From assembly GCA_050732635.1 (NCBI GenBank), contig JBOHRE010000062.1, positions 1 through 18,994 of the forward strand: a stretch of DNA of 18,994 nt, in the 5' to 3' direction. Below, one piece after another: positions 1 through 6,896 of the stretch. The notes under the pieces are model-generated. The model was given only the letters and a program-made list of their open reading frames with translations, was not told the DNA's origin and did no database searches. The DNA is from JBOHRE01 sp050732635. Its GTDB lineage: Bacteria > Gemmatimonadota > Gemmatimonadetes > Longimicrobiales > RSA9. The translations under genes were made by a program, and so were the position numbers. Within the stretch, counting starts at the first letter, position 1. Every line of letters begins with the position of its first letter.

Positions 1-2
1 CC

Positions 3-224
3 GCTGCGCCGGCCGCGCCAGTCGTTCGGCTCGCCATCCCCGCCGAGCTCCAGGCGCTGAAGCAGGCCGATCCCGCCCTCGCGCTGGCCTGGCGGGAGGC
101 GAGTCGCACGGCTCTGCTCGACCTGTTCGCGCGCGGCTATGCTGCCACGGATATGGTGCGCGACGGCGCCGTGAGCTGGTATCTGCTCGAGCCCGCCGAC
201 GACATCGATCTCGGCGATGCCTAG
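3..224 (+). CDS. GNAT-type acetyltransferase, C-terminal fragment (COG3375-like)
   Basis: The reading frame is open from the window edge to a TAG at 222-224, so only the last 73 residues are visible and the start lies outside. The fragment shows a pattern I associate with the C-terminus of the predicted GNAT superfamily acetyltransferases of COG3375: an IP-x-E/D-x-Q-A-L-K segment, then D-P-A-L-A-x-x-WR, an arginine six residues later region (SRTALL), a RGY turn, and a final WYLLEP strand. The catalytic acetyl-CoA-binding part is not in the window, so activity cannot be judged. It converges on the small minus-strand gene at 226-375 with a single base between the stops. The family call rests on recalled motif spacing only. 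Confidence 0.55.
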   Translation, partial: AAPAAPVVRLAIPAELQALKQADPALALAWREASRTALLDLFARGYAATDMVRDGAVSWYLLEPADDIDLGDA

Positions 225-225
225 C

Positions 226-375
226 TCACTTGCCGGCTCGGTCACGAGGCTCCGGCCGTCGCCTGCCCCGTTCGATGAGTCGCCAGACGTCTAGCAGAAA
301 CCACGCGAAGACCGCGCACGAGCCGACGACCAGCACGGCGATCGCAGCCCAGGTCGCCAGATCGAGGCGGCTCAC
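226..375 (-). CDS. 49-residue single-span membrane protein next to the symporter
   Basis: This is a 49-residue frame starting with GTG at 375-373, which overlaps the frame-corrected symporter stop (TGA at 374-372) as GTGA, a common sign of translational coupling. It opens with a short polar N-terminus (VSRLDLATW), then about 23 hydrophobic residues (roughly 9-31, AAIAVLVVGSCAVFAWFLL), then a strongly basic tail (RLIERGRRRPEPRDRAGK). The positive tail predicts an N-out/C-in single-span protein. I recognise no named family. Small membrane partners are known beside some secondary transporters (for example YhdT with PanF, and MetS with MetP), so an accessory-subunit role is inferred from position and size. 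A mere hydrophobic chance frame is possible but unlikely given the exact overlap. Confidence 0.6.
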   Translation of the reverse strand: MSRLDLATWAAIAVLVVGSCAVFAWFLLDVWRLIERGRRRPEPRDRAGK

Positions 376-1828
376 CTCGGCCTGCCCGACAGGCGTCCAC
401 GGCGGCCATGCGCGCCCGCTGCCAGCCAGGCGCCTGCCGACGCAGGTAGCGCGAACAGCACCGCGTACTCCTGCCACAGCGTGATCGTTCGCCGCCGACC
501 ATGACCGGCCAGATCCGCGCGCCCCACTCCGGGTCGAAGCGGCCGAATACGCCCAGCAGGATGTAGTAGCCCACAGCGACACCGAGCCCGGCCAGACTCG
601 CCGCGAAACCCGCGGCCGCACGCGGCGGACGCCGGCTGTACAGGCCCGCGAGTACGGGCACCACGCCGGCGGCGACCAGCATCGTGCTCATGAAGATCCA
701 CGCGCCGACCATCGAGCGGAACGCGAGCGCAAAGAGCACGCAGGCGAGCGTCGCGACCGCCATCATCCAGCGAGTCAGCCGGAGCAGCTCGGCATCGCTC
801 ATGTCGGGCCGGTACAGCGGGCGGTACAGGTCATAGGCCAGGTTGCCGCCAGCGATCAACAGATACGAGTCGATCGTCGACATCGCCGTCGCCAGCACGC
901 CGGCCACGAACAACCCGCGCAGCCCGGCCGGCAGCACCTCGAGGGTGACGCTGAGCAGCGCATAACGCGGCTCGACGTCCAGGCCTCGACTGGCCGCGGC
1001 GATGCCCACGATCGCCGTGATCCAGTCGAATGCCGCCCACAGGCCGATCCCGATCAGCAGCGCCGCCAGCACGGCGCGATAGCTCACGGCCGCGAAGATG
1101 CGTTGATAGAACGCCGGCTCGATCAGCACGCTCAGCGCGGAGGCCGAGAAGACCACGATCATCCAGCTCGGATACGTGCCGAAAGGACTGCGGTAGTGCG
1201 CGGGCAGCGCGCGCAGCAACGCATCCGTCCCGCCCGCCTGCCAGACGATCAGCGCAGCCGCGATGCCGAGCGTCACGCACATCAGCGTGAACTGCACGGT
1301 GTCCGTCAGCGCGTCGGCGACCAAGCCGCCGAGAAGCGTGTAGGCCAGCGACACACCGGCGCCGAGGCAGACACCCCAGGCAAACGGAATGCCGAGCACC
1401 AGGTCCAGCAGGACGCCGATGCCCATGATTGCCAGCAGCGGCAGCGCGTAGAGGAAGCTGGCGATCGCGACCACGACGCGCGTGCCGTTGCCGTAGAAGT
1501 GCGCCGCCACATCCGGCAGGGACAGGAAGTCGAAGCGCTTGAGCCGCCGCGCGATGACCAGTGCCGCCACCAGGATCGCGACGTAGTACGGCCTGGTGTA
1601 GCCGAAGAACGCGACCAGCCCTTCCTGGTACGCGAGCTCGGAGCCGCCGAACAGCACGTCCAGCCCGTAGTAGGTCGACACCAGCGTGCAGACCAGCAAC
1701 GGCGTCGTCATCTGGCCGCCAGCGACGAAGTACTGTCGGAAGCTGGTGATCCGGCGCGAGACGAGCACGCCGACCGCGAGCATGCCGGCGATGTAAAGGG
1801 CGACGATGCCGAAATCGATGCCGCTCAT
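372..1828 (-). CDS. Sodium:solute symporter (SSS family), frameshifted near its 3' end
   Basis: Multi-span transporter of the SSS/SLC5 family, predicted to couple Na+ to uptake of an unidentified solute across the inner membrane. The N-terminus (MSGIDFGIVALYIAGM) is a membrane span, followed by the family-like FRQYFVAGGQM segment and about a dozen further hydrophobic stretches. The ATAMSTIDSYLLIAGGNLA segment around residue 310 matches the conserved SSS STxDS region before the D-L-Y-R-P motif. After residue 447 the uninterrupted frame becomes arginine- and cysteine-rich and non-membrane. The neighbouring frame instead continues from 488 as ITLWQEYAVLFALPASAGAW and stops at 372-374, giving about 485 residues, normal for the family. 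One base therefore seems missing near 485-495. The start ATG (1828-1826) overlaps the decarboxylase stop as ATGA. Substrate unknown; the neighbour suggests an amino acid or amine. Confidence 0.85.
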
Positions 1829-3303
1829 CCGGCAGCGCGAGCGTCGCCCGCTGCCTCACGCACGAGCAGCTCCCAGGCCCGCCGGACGTGCGACTCCGTC
1901 GTCCGCAGATTGCCGACTGCCAGCCTCAGCGCCACGCGGCCACGCACCCGCGTCTGCGACAGGAACACCTCGCCGCTCGCGTTCACGCGCTCCAGCAGCC
2001 GCTCGTTCGCCACATCGCTGGCGGTGTCATCGAGCCCACCCGAACGCTGCCGGAAAACGACCACGGAGAACGGCACCGGAGCCAGCCGCTCGAACTGCGG
2101 ATCCGCATCGATCCAGTCGGCGAACAGGCGGGCGAGCCGGATGTGCTCGCGCAGTCGCGCCCGTAACCCGCTCGCGCCGAAGTAGCGGATGACGAACCAG
2201 AGCTTGAGGGCGCGGAACCGGCGGCCGAGCGCGAGACCGTAATCCATCAGGTTCTTCGCGTCCGACTCCGTGGTCCGCAGGTACTCCGGCACCACGCTGA
2301 AGGCGCGACGAAGCACGTCCGGCCGTCGCGTGAGCAGCGCCGAGCAGTCGATCGGTACGAACAGCCATTTGTGCGGGTTCAGGACGATCGAGTGGGCGCG
2401 CTCGCAGCCGTCCAGGATGTGTCGCAGCTCGGGCAGCACTGCTGCCGGCCCCGCATACGCGGCATCGACGTGCAGCCAGAGCCCGTGCTCGGCGCAGATC
2501 TCGGCGATCGCGGGCACCGGATCCACCGCGGTCGTCGACGTCGTGCCGATAGTGGCGACGACCGCCAGCGGCCGGACCCCGTGGGCGCGGTCCGCGTCGA
2601 TGGCGGCGCGCAGCGCCGTCGGATCCATGGCCAGGTCGGCGCCGGTCGCCACGCGGGTCACACCCTTCAGCCCGAATCCCAGCGTGAGCGCCGCCTTGTC
2701 GACGCTCGAATGCGCCTCCTCCGAGCAGTAGATCCGCAGCACTGGCACGTCGGACCGCCCGGCCAGGCCGTGCTCGCGGAGCGCCAGATCCGCGGCGTAC
2801 TCGCGCGCCGCCGCGAGCGCCTGCATGGTGCTGGTCGATGCCGTGTCCGTGATCGTGCCATCGAACTCCGGCGGCAGCCCGATCAGGTCGCGCAGCCATT
2901 CGAGCGTGCGCGTCTCGAGCTCCGTCTGCGCCGGCCCCGTCCGCCACAGCATCGCGTTCACGTTCAACGCGGCGGCGAGCAACTCGGCCAGGATCCCCGG
3001 ACCGGAGCCGGTCACCGCGAAGTAGCCGAAGAAGCCAGGGTGGTTCCAGTGCGTCGTGGCCGGCACGATCAGCCGGTCGAAGTCGTCGAGGATCGACGCC
3101 ATCGGCTCCGGTTCGGCCGGTGCCGAGGCGGGCAGCGCGGCCGCGACGTCGCCCGGACGCACCGGCGGCAGAACCGGCAGCTCGCCCACCCGCTGCAGAT
3201 ACTCGGCGACCCGGGCGACGACGGCCGCCGCATGCACGCGCAGCTCGTCCGCCTCCATATCGCCCGGGCCCTCGCGTTGCGCGCGATCCAGCTCCGGTTT
3301 CAT
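1825..3303 (-). CDS. PLP-dependent group II decarboxylase (aromatic-L-amino-acid decarboxylase-like)
   Basis: Cytoplasmic PLP enzyme of the DDC/TDC/glutamate-decarboxylase fold, predicted to decarboxylate an L-amino acid to its amine. With the start at 3303 it has 492 residues, typical for the family. Visible residues: His198 in EEAHSSVDKAA (stacks on PLP), Asp280 in HVDAAYAG (pyridine nitrogen), and the Schiff-base lysine Lys312 in NPHKW. Tyr341 in PEYLRT occupies the flexible-loop position where a tyrosine supports decarboxylation, whereas phenylalanine there marks the aldehyde synthases of plants and insects. The GRRFRALKLWF segment near 361-370 is also family-typical. Start choice is open: the ATG at 3258 (MEADELRV) has a GAGGG upstream and aligns better with the usual family N-terminus. 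The gene is coupled to the symporter by ATGA. Substrate is not readable from sequence. Confidence 0.88.
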   Translation of the reverse strand: MKPELDRAQREGPGDMEADELRVHAAAVVARVAEYLQRVGELPVLPPVRPGDVAAALPASAPAEPEPMASILDDFDRLIVPATTHWNHPGFFGYFAVTGSGPGILAELLAAALNVNAMLWRTGPAQTELETRTLEWLRDLIGLPPEFDGTITDTASTSTMQALAAAREYAADLALREHGLAGRSDVPVLRIYCSEEAHSSVDKAALTLGFGLKGVTRVATGADLAMDPTALRAAIDADRAHGVRPLAVVATIGTTSTTAVDPVPAIAEICAEHGLWLHVDAAYAGPAAVLPELRHILDGCERAHSIVLNPHKWLFVPIDCSALLTRRPDVLRRAFSVVPEYLRTTESDAKNLMDYGLALGRRFRALKLWFVIRYFGASGLRARLREHIRLARLFADWIDADPQFERLAPVPFSVVVFRQRSGGLDDTASDVANERLLERVNASGEVFLSQTRVRGRVALRLAVGNLRTTESHVRRAWELLVREAAGDARAAG

Positions 3304-3443
3304 GGGGCGCTCAACGTAGGCCGTCGCTCCGCCGTCGTCCACGCGCCTCCGCCACGCCACTCCGGCCGATCCTCCGGCGCCGCCGAGCGCGGATATTGCG
3401 CGACCCGTTCGCCGAAGCCCGTGACTCCGACTCGACCGCGCCC

Positions 3444-5039
3444 GTGACCACGCTACCTGCCTCGACGCTGCGGCTGCTCGCCGCGCTCATGCTCGTCGGC
3501 TGCGCGCCTGCCGTCGACCCGCCGGCCGCACCGTCGCTGCCGGCCGAGGAACCGCGCCCGGCAGCCGACACCGTCGAACGGCAGCCCGAGCCGCAGCCGG
3601 AGCCGCCGACACCGCCCGCGCCGGTCCTGCCGCGCGATCCGTCCGCCCGGGCCGCCCAGCTCGGTGCCGCGGTCATGGACATCGTGCGCACGCCGCCACT
3701 CGACCGCACACATTGGGGCATCGCCATCTACGACCCCGCAGCCTCGCGCCTGCTGGTGGATATCGAGTCGGAGAAGCATTTCATCCCGGCATCGAACAAC
3801 AAGCTGCTGGTGGCGGCCGCGGCGCTCGCGCGGCTCGGTCCCGAGTTCCGCTACCAGACGCGCGTCCAGGCACTCGGCCGGCGCGACGGCGACCGCGCCG
3901 CAGGCTTGCTCGTGGTCGGCAGCGGCGACCCCAGCATGTCCGCGCGCTTCTTCGACAGCGAGCTCGCCGTACTCGACTCGATCGCCGCGCGGGTCCATGC
4001 CAGCGGCCTCCGCCACATTGATGGGCCGCTCGTCATCGACGCGTCGCGGTTCGACAGCATACGCGTGCATCCGGCCTGGGAGTTCGGCGACCTGGACTGG
4101 TACTACGCCGCGCCGGTGGCGGCCTTCGGCGTTTCCGAAGCGGCCATCCCGGTACGGATCGCGCCCACCGATCGGGTCGGCGCACCGGCCCGCGTCGAAT
4201 TCCTCGGACCCACCGGTCTGATTGCGATCATCAACGCGCTGCGCACCAGCGCCGACACCGCCGCCGCCTGGAGCGTGCGCCGCACGCCGGGCGATACGCT
4301 TCACTTCAGCGGCACGATCCAGCTCGGCACGGCACCGGATACCCAGTGGATTGCCGTGCACGACCCGGCCGCGTACGCCGGCCGCGCGCTGATCCTCGCA
4401 CTCCACGCGCGCGGGATCCGCAGCGACGGCGACCTGCGCGTGCTCTACGACTCGGCGCAGGCGGCGAGCGTGCGCGCCGCCGTCGTCGAGCCACCCCTCG
4501 TCATCTGGCAGTCGCCGCCGCTGCGCGAGATCGTGCGCGGCTTCCTCGAGCCCAGCCAGAACTGGATCACCGAGCAGGTGATCAAGACGCTCGGCGCCGC
4601 CGCGACTGGACGAGGCAGCTGGGACACCGGCACGCGTGCGGTCACCGAGTTCCTGACGCGCGACGTCGGCATCGACACGCTCGCCGTCCGCATGCGCGAC
4701 GGCTCCGGCCTCTCGGCCCAGAACCTGGTCACGCCCGGCGCGCTCGTCCGCCTCCTCGCGCACGCGCGCGCCGCGTCATGGAACAGAGCATTTCGCAGCG
4801 CACTCGCCGCGCCCGGTGAGACCGATTCCACGCTCCGCTCGCGCCTGCTCGATTACAGCGAGCGCGTCGTCGCCAAGACCGGCACCATCACCAACGTCAA
4901 TTCACTCAGTGGCTTCGTGATCACTGCCGGCGGTCGCGAGCTCGTCTTCAGCATCCTCTCCAATGCAACGGGACTGCGGTCCACCCCCGTGCAACGCGCC
5001 ATCGACAGCATCGTCGAGTTGACCGCCGGCCGGCCATGA
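3444..5039 (+). CDS. dacB: D-alanyl-D-alanine carboxypeptidase/endopeptidase, PBP4 (DacB) type lipoprotein
   Basis: Class C low-molecular-weight penicillin-binding protein acting on peptidoglycan cross-links and terminal D-alanines in the periplasm. With the GTG start at 3444 it has 531 residues. A short hydrophobic stretch ends in the lipobox LVGC with Cys20, so it should be a lipoprotein, which the E. coli enzyme is not. A Pro/Glu-rich linker covers about residues 24-64. All three active-site motifs are present: SxxK as Ser117-Asn-Asn-Lys120, the DGSGLS block with Ser424 and Asn427, and KTG at 478-480. No good ribosome-binding site precedes the GTG; it was chosen because it places the lipobox correctly and no better in-frame start exists downstream of the divergent decarboxylase. 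The 140-bp gap to that gene should hold both promoters, but I see no convincing boxes. Confidence 0.9.
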   Translation: MTTLPASTLRLLAALMLVGCAPAVDPPAAPSLPAEEPRPAADTVERQPEPQPEPPTPPAPVLPRDPSARAAQLGAAVMDIVRTPPLDRTHWGIAIYDPAASRLLVDIESEKHFIPASNNKLLVAAAALARLGPEFRYQTRVQALGRRDGDRAAGLLVVGSGDPSMSARFFDSELAVLDSIAARVHASGLRHIDGPLVIDASRFDSIRVHPAWEFGDLDWYYAAPVAAFGVSEAAIPVRIAPTDRVGAPARVEFLGPTGLIAIINALRTSADTAAAWSVRRTPGDTLHFSGTIQLGTAPDTQWIAVHDPAAYAGRALILALHARGIRSDGDLRVLYDSAQAASVRAAVVEPPLVIWQSPPLREIVRGFLEPSQNWITEQVIKTLGAAATGRGSWDTGTRAVTEFLTRDVGIDTLAVRMRDGSGLSAQNLVTPGALVRLLAHARAASWNRAFRSALAAPGETDSTLRSRLLDYSERVVAKTGTITNVNSLSGFVITAGGRELVFSILSNATGLRSTPVQRAIDSIVELTAGRP

Positions 5040-5054
5040 GCCGCGCCCCCCAGC

Positions 5055-5891
5055 TCAGGCCTGCGCACGCCGCACGCTGACATCGCCCATGCCCAGTGCC
5101 TCACGCGTCGCGCGATACCCCTCCTCCATGAAGAGCCGCGCGTTCCCGAAATCGAATGTGGAGTAACCGTCCAGCCGCGGTCGTACCAGCGTCAGTGGGG
5201 GACCCGACCACGCGTCGACACGCGCCCGCTTACGCGCGTAGTTCATGATGTCGTACACGCGATGGTGCACCGCGACCAGGCCCTTGCCGACCGTGTCCAG
5301 CGCGTCCTTCACTCCGCCCGCGCCCACATCGATCGCGATGATCCGCTCCGCGCCCCGCTGCGCTGCCCGTTCGATCGCCAATGCGTCCGTTACACCCCCG
5401 TCGACGTAGTGCCGACCACCGATCAGCGCCGGCGGATAGAACAGCGGCAGCGCCGCTGACGCGTAGACCGCCTCCGCCACAGTCGCGTCCGTCCGCCCGC
5501 CCGCGCCGAACCACACCTCGTCGCCGGTCTCCAGATCGGTCGCGTTCAGCGACAGCGGCAGTTCCAGCTCCTCGAACCGCGCGACCGGCAGCACGCGCTC
5601 GATGTACGCCTCGAACGGCTCCGCCCGGAACACGCTCGGCTGCCGAATACCGTTCAGCAGCAACGCCCACCGGTTCAGCGCCACGATATCCGGCCGCCGC
5701 AGCGCCAGACCCTGCTGCCACAGCTCGGCGGCCTCGCGTCCCCCCGCCACGCACGCGCCGACCAGCGCACCGATGCTCGTGCCCACCACTTCCGTCACCG
5801 GGACGCCCGCCTCGCGCACCGCCTTCCACGCGCCCACGTGCGCCAGGCCTTTGACGCCGCCGCCGCCCAGCACCAGCACCACCCGCTCCAT
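5055..5891 (-). CDS. Patatin-like phospholipase (RssA/YchK-like)
   Basis: Predicted serine acyl hydrolase of 278 residues using a Ser-Asp dyad. The glycine-rich oxyanion loop (GGGGVKGLAHVG, residues 9-20) is followed by the nucleophile elbow GTSIG with Ser39. The second dyad residue is Asp164 in YVDGG, and the ASAALPLFYPP segment before it is typical of bacterial patatins. There is no signal peptide, so it is probably cytosolic or membrane-associated. The ATG at 5891 places the glycine loop at residue 9, as in relatives; the frame runs further upstream but that part has no family features. The gene converges with dacB (15 bp between stops) and diverges from the suf operon. Lipid substrate unknown. 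Confidence 0.9.
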   Translation of the reverse strand: MERVVLVLGGGGVKGLAHVGAWKAVREAGVPVTEVVGTSIGALVGACVAGGREAAELWQQGLALRRPDIVALNRWALLLNGIRQPSVFRAEPFEAYIERVLPVARFEELELPLSLNATDLETGDEVWFGAGGRTDATVAEAVYASAALPLFYPPALIGGRHYVDGGVTDALAIERAAQRGAERIIAIDVGAGGVKDALDTVGKGLVAVHHRVYDIMNYARKRARVDAWSGPPLTLVRPRLDGYSTFDFGNARLFMEEGYRATREALGMGDVSVRRAQA

Positions 5892-5960
5892 CCTCGCCTC
5901 TGTCCTCCGTTCCTCCGTCACCCACACCGCCGTCGATCGACCCGCTGCCCTACACCTCAA

Positions 5961-5966
5961 ATTAGA
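5961..5966 (-). promoter_or_regulatory. Possible -10 box for the patatin gene
   Basis: Read on the minus strand this is TCTAAT, one mismatch from TATAAT, lying about 70 bp upstream of the patatin ATG in an otherwise very GC-rich stretch. No convincing -35 hexamer sits 16-18 bp upstream of it, so the call is weak. Confidence 0.25.
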
Positions 5967-6001
5967 CTGCCCGCGCCGCCTCCGGCAGCCGTTTCACCGA
6001 C

Positions 6002-6031
6002 TTGACACTGCCCCGGCCCGGCCGGTAGCTT
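6002..6031 (+). promoter_or_regulatory. Candidate sigma70-type promoter of the suf operon
   Basis: A perfect TTGACA occupies 6002-6007. After an 18-bp spacer there is TAGCTT at 6026-6031, which matches TATAAT at only three of six positions. The start of transcription would fall near 6038, at the edge of the Fur-box-like site. The -35 is persuasive, the -10 is not. Confidence 0.4.
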
Positions 6032-6038
6032 CCGGTTT

Positions 6039-6057
6039 GAAACTGAGAATCATTCTT
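6039..6057 (+). promoter_or_regulatory. Fur-box-like operator upstream of sufC
   Basis: The 19-mer GAAACTGAGAATCATTCTT matches the classical E. coli Fur box GATAATGATAATCATTATC at 14 of 19 positions. Its core AGAATCATTCT (6046-6056) is a perfect palindrome around a central C. It is an AT-rich island in GC-rich DNA and lies just after the candidate promoter and about 50 bp before the sufC start, where a bound repressor would block initiation. Iron-dependent repression of suf by Fur is established in E. coli; its use here is inference. Another metal-responsive regulator with a similar palindrome is possible. Confidence 0.55.
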
Positions 6058-6063
6058 GAAAAC

Positions 6064-6080
6064 GGCCGCGCTGCGCGGCC
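6064..6080 (+). repeat. Perfect 7-bp inverted repeat in the sufC leader
   Basis: GGCCGCG and CGCGGCC flank a 3-base loop (CTG), between the Fur-like site and sufC. In RNA this would form a very stable small hairpin about 28 bases before the start codon. There is no U-tract, so it is not a classical terminator. It could be a leader structure or simply a consequence of the high GC content. Confidence 0.35.
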
Positions 6081-6108
6081 AGGGGCCTTCTGAGCGAATG
6101 CGGTGCCG

Positions 6109-6885
6109 ATGACTGAGCCGTTGCTGAGCGTTTCCGGGTTGCGGGCGGTGGTCGCCGAGGATGGCACGGAGATCCTGCGGGGAGTCGATCTGCGGCTGGC
6201 CGAGGGGGAGATCCACGCGGTCATGGGTCCGAATGGCTCGGGGAAGAGCACGCTGGCGAAGGTCCTGTCGGGGCACCCTGCCTACGAGGTGACGGACGGC
6301 GAGGTCGTGTACCGCGGTGAGAACCTGCTGGAGCTTGAGCCGGACGAGCGGGCGCGGGCGGGGCTGTTTCTGGCGTTCCAGTACCCGTTGGAGATTCCGG
6401 GCGTGTCGATCGCGAATTTCCTGCGCACGGCGGTGCAGTCGAAGCTGGGCGAGGAGCAGGAGGTGGATATCTTCGAGTTTCAGGAGAAGCTGCTCGATCG
6501 CATGGAGCTGCTCCAGGTCGATCGGTCGTTCGCGGAGCGGAACGTGAACGAGGGGTTCAGCGGTGGCGAGAAGAAGCGCAACGAGATCCTGCAGTTGGCG
6601 CTACTGGAGCCGCGGCTCGCCGTGCTGGACGAGACCGACTCGGGGCTCGACATCGACGCGCTGAAGGTGGTGGCGAACGGTGTGAACCGGCTGCATGAAG
6701 AGCGGCCGGAGATGGCGGTTCTACTGATCACACACTACCAGCGGCTGCTGAACTACATTCGTCCGGATCATGTGCACGTGATGGCGGGCGGCCGCATCGT
6801 CGAATCGGGTGGTGCTGATCTGGCATTGAAGCTGGAGGCTGAAGGTTACGAGGCCTGGCGCATTGAGCCGGCCGCGACGGTTTAG
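6109..6885 (+). CDS. sufC: SufC, Fe-S cluster assembly ATPase
   Basis: ABC-type ATPase of the SUF system; it binds SufB and SufD in the cytosol and its ATP cycle drives the scaffold rearrangement needed for cluster building. From the ATG at 6109 it has 258 residues. Walker A is GPNGSGKST (40-48), the Q-loop glutamine is Gln91 in AFQYPLEIPG, the signature is SGGEKKRNE (151-159), Walker B is LAVLDE (170-175) followed by the SufC-specific TDSGLDIDAL, and the H-loop is His209 in ITHYQRLL. A GTG at 6103 is an alternative in-frame start giving two extra residues. It is the first gene of the operon, 11 bp ahead of sufB. In Actinobacteria sufC usually follows sufD; the leading position here resembles the Firmicutes order. 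Confidence 0.96.
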   Translation: MTEPLLSVSGLRAVVAEDGTEILRGVDLRLAEGEIHAVMGPNGSGKSTLAKVLSGHPAYEVTDGEVVYRGENLLELEPDERARAGLFLAFQYPLEIPGVSIANFLRTAVQSKLGEEQEVDIFEFQEKLLDRMELLQVDRSFAERNVNEGFSGGEKKRNEILQLALLEPRLAVLDETDSGLDIDALKVVANGVNRLHEERPEMAVLLITHYQRLLNYIRPDHVHVMAGGRIVESGGADLALKLEAEGYEAWRIEPAATV

Positions 6886-6896
6886 AGAGGTCAGCC

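Noticed and set aside
484..495. Programmed ribosomal frameshift in the symporter gene
   Set aside because: No slippery heptamer is present around the junction (local sequence GGCGGCGAACGATC on the coding strand) and no purpose is evident; an indel is simpler.
1103..2185. Long plus-strand open frame (360 codons) across the symporter and decarboxylase genes
   Set aside because: It is antisense to two well-supported genes, is rich in Arg, Asp and Gln repeats with no family motif, and such frames are common in very GC-rich DNA.
3120..3443. Upstream extension of the dacB frame
   Set aside because: It overlaps the divergent decarboxylase gene, is Arg/Pro-rich, and would bury the lipobox far from the N-terminus.
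3453..4763. 436-codon minus-strand frame opposite dacB
   Set aside because: It lies wholly antisense to a gene with all three penicillin-binding motifs, and its composition is Arg/Gly/Asp-rich with no recognisable domain.
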